Source: Echinometra lucunter
Taxonomy: Eukaryota; Echinodermata; Echinoidea; Camarodonta; Echinometridae
Length of the DNA: 64,000 nucleotides
Direction: 5' to 3'
NCBI GenBank assembly: GCA_029962745.1
Contig: CM057165.1
Location: forward strand, 23,835,202 to 23,899,201
Part shown: positions 52,573 through 63,922 of the stretch, piece after piece
How positions within the stretch are numbered: position 1 is the first letter of the stretch
Layout: each line of letters begins with the position of its first letter
Made by a program: the position numbers and the translations under genes
Notes under the pieces: generated by a model
The model's input: only the letters and a program-made list of their open reading frames with translations
Told to the model about the DNA's origin: nothing
The model's database searches: none

Positions 52573-55022
52573 GAAAGGAAGGAGGTGAAGAGGGGTGGTG
52601 ACGAAGATAATGAAGAGGAGACTAAGGAGGAACTGGAGGAGGGAGAGAAGGAGAGAAGAGATGAGGATCATGATGATGACAATGATGACGAGAAAGAGGA
52701 TAATGATGATGCTAGTGATGCTAGAAACAGAGAGAGGGAGAGAAGAAGAAGAAGAAGAAGAAGAAGAAGAAGAGAAGAAGAAGAAGAAGAAGAAGAGAGA
52801 GGGGGGGGGATTGTGAGGTATATGGAAGTGGGCAAAGATAAAACTAAAGCATAAGTGAAGAAAACATAAATGGTATTTTACGATATAGCCTTAATTCATT
52901 GTGAAAAGTGGCGAAGGTATATTTCAACTTTGTTCAGTCTCTTCACGTATGTATTTTACTTTTTCCACTTATTGTTGCATATTTGGTTTCCATGACTAAA
53001 CGAAAAACAAAAACATTTGGTCTTTATGAAAAAAAAAAAAATCCTAGACATTATAGAGTTGTCCCGTGCTAACAGACCAGTTTGGATGCAAATGAACTTT
53101 GTCTCTGATGAATTACCTTTAAATTTTTTCTTTTAGTTGCCAGATCATGTGTTTCCTGCCTAAACATGGCTGTTTATTATCTATAATTTATATAACCGGA
53201 CAATAATTTCAAATATTCAAAATTTGATTGAGAAAAGCGATGATTTTGAAGCAAATATCCATGAACCAAAAGGCGTGATGCTGAGTCTTGTATGTTTTCA
53301 TTTCTACGTCCTATTCAGGATGAAAAAAATGTCAGTAATGATATTGATAACAGTAGCAAACAAGTCTCCACAAGGAAGGTGTTAGCACCACATTTTTTTT
53401 TCTTTTTCGAGAGTAGTAGCAAAAATGGGTGCCATTCTTTACTACTTTCTAACAGACCATATATCCTGACAAAATGAAATTTGAGAAGAGTTTTCGAATG
53501 ATTTTTTTTTGGTATTTTCTTTTCTTGTTTCAGGGGATAAATGTGTCTAAATCTGAATTTTCGATTTTATTTTACTTTACTACCAATATTAGAAATTAAC
53601 CATGAACAACACTATACCAACTAACATTTTTTAAAAAAATACCAAGTAATAGGAAAATATTGAACCTGCATTCTACTAGTAGTGAGAATCATGTATATGT
53701 ATTATTTTTGTCAGTCTGTTTCTTATAGGCCTATTTTGAAGGAAAAAAACCACACATAAAAAATCAATGACACAACTATTCAGCAATACTTACTTTTAAA
53801 GTTCCCCCTCTGCTTTGTAGGGCTTGGGACCTTCAAACTTTAGATTTGCAACGATTTTCTTGTATTCTGTATTTTTCCCTTTATAATTTGTCCTAACAAT
53901 AAATTGAAGATGTCTTTCTGACTGAAAATTTCCGTATTCGATTTTCATCGCCATCAAAACATAATCAGCCTGAAAGTATATAAAAATAATTTTCTTTCGA
54001 GAATCTTTAATCGATCATTCAAACTGGTGCAATTTTTGTTCTTATTCATTATCATTTTGTCCTCATCTTATTCTCTCTGAAAATGCTTTATCGTTGCATA
54101 TCTTGTTTGGCAGCATTAGGAACTTGACAGAAATTGTGATTATTGTGCTTGAAATATTCAGTTTCTTTTTCTTCACGCGGCAACAGTAAGAGAAATGATC
54201 ATGAAATATAAGCACAAACCCTCAATATGGATATGATATTATCTAGCGATAGCAGTCTTTCTCCATTAGGCACTATTCTTTAAAAATATTCAAAATCAAA
54301 TTCAAATCAAGCTTTATATCTAAAGTAATACGAAACATAAACAATCTTTTTAATAGTAATGCATGAACTGATTTACATCATTTTGCTATTTTTAACATCA
54401 TTGCAAACCAAAAGGAATAAATCTCTACCTTACACAAAGTATTTTGGGAAAAAATCCCTTGTTCAAATGAATGAAAGTAATGAAATTTCTATTTGTCCAT
54501 TTGTCACGGTGCGTATATCTTCTATTTATGTCTGTGCATCATTGGCGTAAATGTGGAGGGGGGGGGATATATCCCCCCCCCATTTTTTTTAGAGGGGATG
54601 GCGTGTACAAATATCCCTACACTTTTTAAGGAAGAAATTATATTTGAATTAATCGTTAATAAATTTTCTAATAATCTGTCATAAACAACCATCATATATT
54701 CGAGTTTTTATTTGAAAATGTGCTTTAAAACCAGAAAAGAGCTTATTTTTTGCTCGCTCGCTTCGCTCCTTCATCATATTTTAGAATTTTTGTTTGGAAA
54801 TGCGATGGAAAACCAAAAGAGTGGTTATTTTTGGCTTGCTTGCTTCGCTCGCTCATCATATTACAGAATTTCTATTTGAAAATGCGATTTAAAACCAGAA
54901 AAGTGGTAATTTTTGACTCGCTCGCTCGCAAGATAAAAATTAAAATGTGTGTAAGGGGGTCTGTGCAGGTGGGTGAGGACGTGTGTTTATTATTAAGTAT
55001 GAGTTCGACAGAAAAAAAAAAA
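49992..55022 (+). repeat. 5.04-kb tandem duplication, unit 2
   Basis: Nearly identical to unit 1. It starts within a family-B element whose first 30 or so bases are missing (49992-50507) and ends inside the intact family-A element A5. It repeats every feature of unit 1: the hairpin MITE (50976-51116), the palindrome (51383-51508), the DR1 fragment (52150-52485, motif at 52406-52418), the GA-rich block (52490-52850) and the quiet stretch. Confidence 0.95.
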
Positions 55023-55079
55023 TCGGCGAAAGAGTCGATCATCCCCCCCCCCCCTCCTCAGAGTTGATTTACGCCGGTG
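54540..55079 (-). mobile_element. Family-A hAT MITE (A5), intact
   Basis: A 540-bp element from CATTGGCGTAAATGTGG to GATTTACGCCGGTG with perfect 8-bp duplications CTGTGCAT (54532-54539 and 55080-55087). It is longer than A1/A2 because it has three internal modules rather than one. Confidence 0.93.
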
Positions 55080-55087
55080 CTGTGCAT

Positions 55088-56992
55088 TCGTGTGTACGTG
55101 TGTGGGTGTGTGTGGTGGGTCTCATTCCTCCTTGTTTCTTTTGCTCATTAATTGATGTCTTATCTACGAAAATATGCTATTGAAACAAAATGAAGACTTG
55201 TATTATATTATTTTGCTTATATTGATTTATATGGATGTATGGATGTTTATTTTGAATGAAATCTCTAATAAAAACATTATGGAAAAAAAAAATCTGTATA
55301 CGAAATTGATCTTCGATTTTTCATCCGCAGAGTGCTACGCCTCTGAATGATAGGGGTCAACCAGTCAACCTCAAAAACACGAATCTGACTTACGCCACAC
55401 AGAGGCTGCCGATGATCAGAACGATTTCCAATATTTATCGTAAGTAAAATTTGCATGGTAATAGTCCAGTAGCCAAGGGGGTAAGATTGCATTGGAATGT
55501 TATAGTTTTTTTCTTTAATCGATATCGACTGTTCAGAAATTTCTATTTTAACAATCCACATGCTGGAGCTCTGTCAGCAGTGAGCAATTTGAGATATATG
55601 CCAAAATGGCAGCCGCCGCCATCTTGGATTTTCTGTTTACCGACTTTAAACATCCATAGAAGAAATGTTCAAAAATGGGATATAAGGGTTTTTCGGGATG
55701 GAATTCTGAGGTTGGTTTGAGGATATGACTATGTTTTGATGTCTAGATATAAAATAGCGCTATAGGCTAGGCAATATGTGCTATAGGCTAGGCAATGTAA
55801 AAAGGGAAAAGTCCTTATTCATCAATTAGGTGTAATATAAAAATAAACCCCCCCCCCCCCAAAAAAAGGGTTATTTTTTTTGTTTGTTCTATATCTATTA
55901 CATGTTCTCTTTCACTTCCGAAAAAAAATCACGACAAAAATCATTGCTGTTTGGGTGTAGGGGCCCTCAAAGTTTGATTTTTTAAAAAAATCCTTCAAAT
56001 TACACCATTAGTCCCAACTAGCAGGATGATCAAATTGGTGAAATTGTAGGCATTTAACAATATTACAGGGAACCCTCAGTGAAATTTCGCTTCCAGAAGG
56101 TTATCTGGTCAAGATATGGAGGTCGAAATGAAGAAACACATCATTTTGCAACCATTTGGGGACACATAGTGATTCACACCCTACACTGTAGGGATCTTGA
56201 AAACTGCAGATTGTATGAAGCTCAGTTCAACAAAATCTGTTTATAGTCCAAAATAGATCATTTTAAGTTTAAGACCTTTAAGTAAATTGATATCTTGACC
56301 TTGAAAATATCTAGAAATATACAATATTTATATAATATATACAAATAATGTGTGGTTCTCTTCCGTGATTGGTATAACATTCCCATAAATGCGTGTTATA
56401 TGATGAACATTCAGATATCCATATTTTCCTGTAATAAATGTGCTACTGATCTCATTTTTCTAATCTAAGTGATATATATATACACGTATTTAGATGATAA
56501 CTCATTAAAATGCAAACAATTTACCTTTGCCTGTCATCAAAGAAAGCCATGCCAAAATAAAACCCCAACAAAAACAAAGCAAGCTACTATAGCCTACAAA
56601 CAGTATCTGATGGATAAACGTCTTTTAACACACCAAAACATCACATGTATCATCTTACTTCATACTTCATAGAGTTCCCAACTGTAGTAAAGGTCTACTT
56701 TCTCAATACAATCATGGTGACACGGTTTCCATCAAATAAAAATGTAGATGTACAGTACATCATTGAATCACTTCAACATGATAAACTTTTAGAAATATGC
56801 CGCAAAATACATTTTCCCCTAAGAATGAAATATTTAGGAAATCTAACAGTATGAAATAGTATCTGAAGCTGATTAAAATAATGGCTAATGGTGTCCATTG
56901 TTATATGCATTTTCACCAAAACTACAGGAAAATCTTAAATGCTGCAACAGCCACAAATATAATTGAGGCAACAAAGTTCTTTGAAAGCTATA
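55088..56992. other. Gene-free interval between the two duplications
   Basis: AT-rich DNA with a (TG)n-like stretch (55085-55120), a C-run/A-run (55849-55866) and no recognisable exon or repeat. Open frames such as that near 55451-55720 have no visible domain and no splice context. Confidence 0.45.
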
Positions 56993-57742
56993 CCCGCATC
57001 GCAGGAAATCATTAGAAACAGGTAATTTTATTTGGTGGGTTACAAACTGATTTTTCTTTACTAAGTGTCAAACTAGAGTAATATAATAATAGACAGTCTT
57101 CACGTAGTACCATTCAGATAATTTAATTTTGTTGCTTACGAAATTGCTTTCTCCATCACAAAGTCTCGAATGAAAGTAATATCTATATGTGATGTAGAAA
57201 AAATCATATCTTTTCCCCCAAGAAGTATCAATTCGATAATTTTATTTTCTATGATTACAAAGTTGCTTATCCAAAACAAAGTGTCAAATTATCTGTTCCA
57301 TGATATGAATTTTAAGATAAATGCGTTTCATGTTTCATGTATTGTATTCTATTGCATTTCAGTACACTTTACTGATGCATAATCTGTTTTTTTTTTTAAA
57401 TAAAATCTGATCGTTGAAATCATAATAATGATAATGAAAATGACATGACATATATAGGCCTATGACAGACGATAATATCAGAAAATTTAGATGTAAGGAC
57501 AGGGATAAATGAGATACCGATATATATAGATAATCATCAGCATTATTTCTTGTTAAGCAAAATTATTTGTTATCGCTTTTTGTGAATGTTTTAGTACCAT
57601 CTAATAGTTGAATCTCAATACAGCTATGTGTGGTAAGAACGAATGTAATAATTTTATTTCTATTTCATTTGTTGGTCGCATGATGAGAATTACTTTTTCG
57701 CGGCATTCTAATTAAAGCTCTAAATTTCCTCCGGCAGTTTTT

Positions 57743-58039
57743 ATGGCAGTTATATCAAACGCTGATAACCATGAAGATGATCCCTGGATCAACCTCCCAT
57801 GCACAGTGGACGTATCTGCTGAACATGTTGAAGATGATAGCTTTGTACTAGAAGTACCGGAAAGTCTCCAATATACCTCGATTGATTTAACAGTACAAGA
57901 TCTTCCATATACAGTGGAAGTTTCTGCTGAAAACGTAGATAATTTACCAGTGGAAGATCTTCCGTGTACAGAAGAAGTTTCTGCTGATGATTTACCAGTT
58001 GAAGATCTTCCATGTACAGAGGAAGTTTCGGCTGAATAA
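57743..58039 (+). CDS. Acidic 16-residue-repeat protein, paralogue 2 (probable terminal exon)
   Basis: A 98-residue frame from the Met shared with paralogue 1. It reads MAVISNADNHEDDPWINLPC, then the divergent unit VQDLPYTVEVSAENVDNLP and two units on VEDLPCTEEVSADDLP, ending EEVSAE and TAA. Paralogue 1 has four units. Differences from it include T/I, S/N, Q/H, E/D and V/A substitutions and a few silent ones, with no frameshift. An acceptor-like TCCTCCGGCAG precedes the Met. Function unknown. It could be the last exon of a spliced gene or a non-functional duplicate whose frame happens to survive. Confidence 0.5.
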   Translation: MAVISNADNHEDDPWINLPCTVDVSAEHVEDDSFVLEVPESLQYTSIDLTVQDLPYTVEVSAENVDNLPVEDLPCTEEVSADDLPVEDLPCTEEVSAE

Positions 58040-59732
58040 GTCAACAACCCTGCTTTCCTTTCTTTTCGTTTCCCTACTTTGCCTTTTGTCTTTTGTCTAT
58101 GTTTTAATCTTACCACACGCTTTAACAGTTAGTCCAGTCCTGGGAACATTCAACGTCAAGTCTCTACAGGCTTTTAAAGATGTTTCCCGTTATATTTAAA
58201 TTCTCAATTCTTTTTAATTCATTTCATTTGTTCTCTGTATTTTACTTTTTAAAATGCCTTAGGCCTACATATTTCTTATTGTTGTAATATGCTTTTAACG
58301 GAAGAACTACTTGAAGATATCAATGAATTTCGACAAAAGATGTAAAACAGCGACCCCTCGCGCCGGTTAAAAGTTTAGAGTATGCGGGCACACGATATCC
58401 ATTCGCACACATGGCAAAGCCCTGCTGCATTTAAAACTTAACATTATTGGTAACTCTGCCATCAGTGGTAACTACCATGAAAACACTATTCAACAGCTGA
58501 TCAGGTTTCCATGGAAGTTACCATTGATGGCAAAGTTACCATCAAAGTTTGATGCAACGTGGCCCTTGTGAGGCGACGCTAAGATTATAGGACATTGATT
58601 AATCAAAGAAATTGGCCCGTCCTTTGTAGATAACAATGGTGTTAACTAACCATAGGGTCCTCGATAAATTATGACCCCATGTACATGACCTCACACGGTG
58701 CGTGAAAGACTTCGTGTTTGTCAGACACGAAGTCCGTTGTGTTATAAAGTTATAGTTATTTGTTACACCTGTCCAGTGTTTCGTCGACACCGATGTTAAA
58801 TGAGGGGGGGGGGGGACAGTTTGTATTAGCCAATTTTGAAATTTTAATGTTGTGTAGTCATAAGCTCTATACTAAACCCCTAAGTAGTTCATACAGGTAC
58901 CATGGTAGATACGATGTGTGGTATGTCGTATCCAGCCACGGATCCAGGATTTGATGGGGGGGGGGGGGGGGGCATGGGCAAGGATTTTTTTTTGTAAACT
59001 AGCGACTATTAGGGTATTCTATTATCCTATTACAGATCCAAAAAGAAAGTTTATGACCATTATAAAACTTTTGAAATTAATGATGTTTTTTTTGTTGTTG
59101 TTATTTTGTATACATGTATTTCTTTTACTCGTATATATACAAAAAGAAGTTTAGAATACCCGATATGTACAAATATGATTTTTCAGAGCTTTCCCTTGAT
59201 AAAACTAACATTTTTTTTTTACCATGCTTAGAAACACATATTTGCTCTGCGCGTATTAAAAAAAAACTCAATGGAAGGGGCCGGGATATCCTCCTCCCAC
59301 AACCTCCTGCCGCTCAGTCGCTTCGCACCCTGGTATGTCCATTGCAAGCCCCCAGTAGCCCCCCACCCCGAAAAAAAAAAACACACCAGAAACAAACAAA
59401 AACTTTAGATCTGCGCCACAAGAGGGGTTCAAACAAACAGAAGAATTTTTTTTTTAAAAATCAACAAAAAACAAAAACAATTCAATTTCATTAATGATGA
59501 TAAGTGAAAAAAAGGGGGGAAGAACAAAGTTTTCTTACCTTAATAAGCCTTGTGTTTATCCATGACAACACTTTGGTAGCGAGCTCGGGTGTGCATAGAT
59601 TATTAACTATCTATCAAGCCGCTGGGCTGCTTAATTTAGCCCGAGTACAATTACAATTACAATTCAATTACAGCCAAGTAATATCCTCTTGCGAGTCTAA
59701 AGTTTTTGCTACGCTCGTTTTTTGCGCGGTTG
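58040..59732. other. Downstream flank of paralogue 2
   Basis: Shared with 1172-3040. Contains a family-C left end (CAGCCACGGATCCAGG at 58933) with an 18-base G-run and a deleted interior, A-rich tracts, and a local duplication TTACAATTACAATTACAATT at about 59647. No exon beyond the acidic frame. Confidence 0.45.
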
Positions 59733-60802
59733 TATGGCAAGCCGTTTTAACATTTAATCCTATTTCGTGATATCAAGAATTACCATTGCTTAAATTGATA
59801 TCAAGAAATCGAATTCTTGATATCAAGAAATCGAATTCTTGATATCAAGAAATCGAATTCTTGATATCAAGAAATGGTTTTGTGTAGTTAAGCAATGGCA
59901 ATTCTTGATATCAAGAAATCGAATTCTTGATCTCAAGAATTCAATTCTTGATATCAAGAAATAGAATTTCTGATATCAAGAATTCTAATTCTTGATATCA
60001 AGAATTCGATTTCTTGATATCAAGAATACGAATTCCAGATATCAGGAATTCGATTTCTTGATATCAATAATTGTTAAGTGGTTTATTTCGAGCACAAAAT
60101 CATTGCAAGAATCAATTTGGATATCGAGCACAAACGAACTCAAAAGTTGTGCAGAATTGAAATTCATAGTTGATTTCCAGCATACAATTAATGCAGAAAT
60201 TCATTCTGATTTCGAACTCAAAACTTGTGCACGATTATATTGTGATTCGATTTCGAACTCAAAACTTGTGCACGATTATACTGTGATTCGATTTCGAACT
60301 CAAAACTTGGGCACGATTATATACAGTACACAATCCTTATCAGCCCCAGGGTATGCGCATTCAAACTACCTACGCCACGTGCTCACGAATTTGTGTTGTA
60401 AACAAACTGCTGTCGCGGTCCGACTGGCGTCAGAGATAATGATTATTATAATAAACAGAAAACAAAATCTTGATTTAATTGTACTTACCTGAATTTGCTG
60501 TGACTTTCGGAATGCAGTTAAGCTCGGACTCGGTCTCAAGTGCTTACTAAATTCGCTGTTTGGTGTGTAGCTAGCTGTACCTCCAGCCGGCGCGGAGCGG
60601 CTCCAGTAGAATATAATATGTTGCCAGTTATAATGGCTAGGTGAATTTTCATGTAGAAAATACTCTTTGGTACTGCAAGTTATACATTTTTTTCGGCAGC
60701 TTGTTTATTTTGAAATTTGAAAAAATATATATTTGTTTCTAGGTCAGTTAATTTTAATCAAATCATCATAATAAAAACGTATCTTTAAAAAAAATATAAA
60801 AC

Positions 60803-60839
60803 GGCAACATATCACGAAATGATTTCTTGATATGTTGCC
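60803..60839. repeat. Core hairpin 1 of the foldback element
   Basis: GGCAACATATCA and TGATATGTTGCC, perfect 12-bp arms in a 37-bp near-palindrome with GAAAT/ATTTC continuing inward. Confidence 0.85.
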
Positions 60840-61028
60840 AATATAACCGTTGACAAACCAGTTGTAAACATTGTCACTTGTACAATAAATATGTCTTAGC
60901 GTTTTTGTGAATGATTAAATGTAAAACATACTTGTATTTTATTTGGAATAATGACGCCAGATCTGATATTTTAAAAGCAAAATAAGTTCAAAAATACTTT
61001 TAAATTACGCATTGTAAATGTACGATTT

Positions 61029-61079
61029 GGCAGCATATCACAAATTCATTATTCCCGCATGAATTCGTGATATGTGGCC
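61029..61079. repeat. Core hairpin 2 of the foldback element
   Basis: GGCAGCATATCAC and GTGATATGTGGCC around AAATTCATTATTCCCGCAT and GAATTC; same arm sequence as hairpin 1 with one mismatch. Confidence 0.8.
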
Positions 61080-61266
61080 AATTTATTATTTTTCCAGTGG
61101 GTGCTTTGTAAGTTAATTTTGATTTTTTTTTCTAAAAATAATCAAATCTGCCAATATTATTTCATTTGACGTAACCAAAATTTTCTAAAATGAATTGTAC
61201 ACTAAAAACGTGGCTATGATATTAAACACGGGGTGATCTTTGATACAGGTGTGTGCATTAACGTTT

Positions 61267-61303
61267 GGCAACATATCATGAAATGAATTCTTGATATGTT
61301 GCC
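61267..61303. repeat. Core hairpin 3 of the foldback element
   Basis: GGCAACATATCATGAAAT and ATTCTTGATATGTTGCC; a 37-bp near-palindrome, the same as hairpin 1 apart from a few bases. Confidence 0.85.
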
Positions 61304-62426
61304 GTCTTATATTTTTTAACGACATCTTTTCATATATTTTACAACAAGCAATTTCGATGAGACAAAAATTACGGTAAAATCGTTTTAGGAATAGTAATCA
61401 AGGGTTTATGTTTAAACAGTATAAAATTAAAATATTCTACAAGAAATATCACAAAGAGAGTAAATGAACTGCAAGCTGGCAACATGATTTCGGACCAAAA
61501 AATTGCGTACGTACACTTAGATAGCCGCTTGGTACGGGATGAATTCGTGCACAAGTTTTGAGTTCGAAATCGAATCACAATGTAATCGTGCACAAGTTTT
61601 AAGTTCGAAATCGAATCACAATGTAATCGTGCACAAGTTTTAAGTTTGAAATCGAATCACAGTATAATCGTGCACAAGTTTTGAGTTCGAAATCAGAATG
61701 AATTTCTGCATTACTTGTGCGCTGGAAATCAACTATGAATTTCAATTCTGCACAACTTTTGAGCTGGAAATAAATTAAACATTTGTGCAATACTTTTGTG
61801 CTCGATATCCAAATAATTCTTGCAATGGTCTTGCGTTCGAAATCAGGAGATATCAATAATTTATTTCATGATATCAAGAATTCTAATCAAGAATTCTATT
61901 TTTTTTATATCAAGAAATGAATTCTTGATATCAAGAATTCGAATTCTTGATATCAAGAACTGAATTACTTGTGCGCTGGAAATCAACTATGAATTTCAAT
62001 TCTTGATATCAAGAAATAGGATTTAATGTTAAAACGGCTTGCCATACGGTTGCGAGCTGCTATAGTGATGAATGACACACGTTTGGCTTTCGCTATCCCC
62101 GCTATCCAGTGGCGTGTTAAGGGAAATGGCGCACCCGGGTGGATGAAATGGGGAGCCCCTCGTGTTTTATTTTTAGCTACCGAAGGCGCCTCTGGGCTGC
62201 TTAATTGAAATAAATTTAGAAAAAATAAGTAATATAAAATGATTGCAATCTGACATGGTAGTCTTGACTTACTTGTGCACGTTTGTATCAGTAGAGATGT
62301 GTCCTCCAGTTATTCATGTAATTATGATAATCGTATATTATGTCATATCAATACCATGGATGTCAATTTGTTGTTTCATTTTTGTACTGTTTATTTGAAT
62401 AATTTGAAATAAATGTGTTTGAACTG

Positions 62427-62645
62427 AGCTGAAATTCAATATGCATCTAGCACATCACTTTACTCGATATACGATAAAACAGCAATGTAGATGAAATGTC
62501 TTGCTCAAGGGCGTAAGTATACCGTGCCGGGGATCGAACCTTCGAAGCTTCTTCCAGTATCGGATGAGACGGATCATTTTCGTGGTTATGGTATTTCTCT
62601 ACCACATAAATTCTGCATTAAAAATGTTAAAAGGGTCCAAACATG
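62427..62645 (-). mobile_element. SINE-like insertion in copy 2
   Basis: Copy 1 reads straight from TTTGAACTGA into ATGTCAGTAATTTGG (about 3399-3425); copy 2 has about 220 extra bases here. On the minus strand these include a box-B-like GGTTCGATCCCCGGCACGG followed by TACGCCCTTGAGCAAGACAT. The second word resembles the CCTTGGGCAAGGCACTT motif common in tRNA-derived SINEs of many animals. Exact ends and target duplication are unresolved. Confidence 0.6.
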
Positions 62646-62821
62646 TCAGTAATTTGGAAGAACTTTTGAAGACTTATCTATAATTATTTGAATACTAAAC
62701 AAAAAAAAAAACATTACCATTAAACTCATACAGGTAAGATAATGGAAGAAAAGGTATAGGTTGACATTGAAATCATATTTACCTCCAAAATCTTGTCACA
62801 ATCTTACATAGATGATGATAC

Positions 62822-63110
62822 ACTCTAAAAAAGGATTGGTCAAAATGACCAATACTTTGGTCAATATGTGTCGGACCAAAAATAGTGGTAAAAACTGACC
62901 AGTATGATGGTCAATATTACCAAAAATTATTGGTTGAAATCAGTGGCGTAGACAGGTTCTTACACCTGGCGGGGGGGGGGGGGGGGGAGGGGAATGATTT
63001 GTCGTTCACGAGAAATCGAGGATCAATTTCGTATACAGATACACACACACACGCAAACACACCCACACAACTCACACACAAACACACACCCACACACATT
63101 CACCCGAATG
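62822..63110 (+). mobile_element. MITE ends and (CA)n between copy 2 and A6
   Basis: ACACTCTAAAAAAGGATTGG followed by repeats of GGTCAAAATGACCAA/TTGGTCAATA is MITE-like. CAGTGGCGTAGACAGG at 62942 with a long G-run is a hAT-like terminus (partner type at 15673-15688). A (CA)n tract runs to 63100. Confidence 0.5.
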
Positions 63111-63603
63111 CACCGGCGTAAATCCACTTTGAGGAGTGGGGGGATGATGGACTTTTTTGCCATTTTTTTTTTCTGTCCAACTCACACTTACCCCCCCCCC
63201 CAGGTAAGTATAAACACACGCCCTCACCCACCCCTATGGACCCCCCCCCCCCCACCTACACACATTTTTATTTTTATTTTGCGAGCGAGCGAGCAAAAAG
63301 TAACCAATTTTCTGGGTTTTAATTGCATTTTGAAACAGAAATTCTAAAATATGATGAGCAAGTGAAGCGACTGAGCAAGAAATAACCTCTTTTCTGGTTT
63401 TCAATGGCATTTTCGAACAAAAATTCTAAAATATCTAAAATATGATGGTTGTTTATGGAAGATTATTACAATTTTTCTAACTGATTAATTCAAATATCAT
63501 TTCTTCCTTACAAAGTGGGGGATATTTGTACACGCCATCCTCCCTCTCAAAAAAGTGAGGGGAATATATCCCCATCCCCCCCCCCCCGGGATTTACGCCA
63601 ATG
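63111..63603 (+). mobile_element. Family-A hAT MITE (A6)
   Basis: From CACCGGCGTAAATCC to GGATTTACGCCAATG, 493 bp. Flanking octamers CCCGAATG and TACGAATG agree at six of eight positions. Two internal modules; the second mirror motif is decayed. The right flank GCACAAACATAAATAGAAGA is the complement of the left flank of A4/A5, so element and flank share an older duplication. Confidence 0.8.
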
Positions 63604-63891
63604 TACGAATGCACAAACATAAATAGAAGATATACGCACCGTGTCAAACGAATATAGAATATGGACTGACACACATGTTTGCATATTTGCATCACGCTAT
63701 TTATCCTTTTTTTCATATAATTTTGTTGTTACACCACTTCAGAAAAACTTTGACGGCGCCGAAATTACCCAAAAGTAATATATATAACTACATAAATCAG
63801 AATAATGATCGATGTAGTTGTGATAGTAATCATCATTTCAGTCACATTAACGATGATGATTATGATAACTATCATTATCATCATCATCATC

Positions 63892-63922
<31 letters not shown>

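Larger units (their letters stand above)
59733..62046. mobile_element. 2.3-kb foldback element with tandem-repeat arms
   Basis: Inserted in copy 2 only. Terminal inverted repeats start TATGGCAAGCCGTTTTAACA and end TGTTAAAACGGCTTGCCATA, matching over about 49 bp. The flanks are the 6-bp direct repeat CGGTTG (59727-59732 and 62047-62052), and copy 1 has the uncut site GCGCGGTTGCGAG at 3030-3042. Each arm has, from outside in, a tandem array of TTGATATCAAGAAATCGAAT-type units (about 59780-60070 and 61850-62010). Then comes an array of about 43-bp units containing GATTTCGAACTCAAAACTTG (about 60200-60320 and, inverted, 61545-61700). A unique core of about 1.2 kb has three hairpins. No transposase seen; open frames are repeat-derived. 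Confidence 0.9.
56993..62825 (+). repeat. Segmental duplication, copy 2
   Basis: Direct counterpart of 1-4003, longer because of the foldback insertion at 59733-62046 and a SINE-like insertion near 62427-62645. It is shorter in the family-C element, whose interior is deleted. It lacks the A1 MITE and therefore shows the empty site at about 62806-62824. Confidence 0.9.

Noticed and set aside
59780..60070. CRISPR-like regular short repeats
   Set aside because: Units are contiguous palindromic tandem repeats without unique spacers, in a eukaryotic transposon arm.
59992..60492. 166-residue open frame in the foldback element
   Set aside because: It runs through the 22-bp and 43-bp arrays, whose periodicity avoids stops. 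There is no transposase motif, and the mirrored arm gives similar frames on the other strand.
62026..62208. Conserved frame GAPGWMKWGAPRVLFLATEG also present near 3061-3190
   Set aside because: It overlaps a hAT-like terminus (CAGTGGCG.. GCGCCTCTG). The copies differ by indels and a stop, so no coding claim is made.
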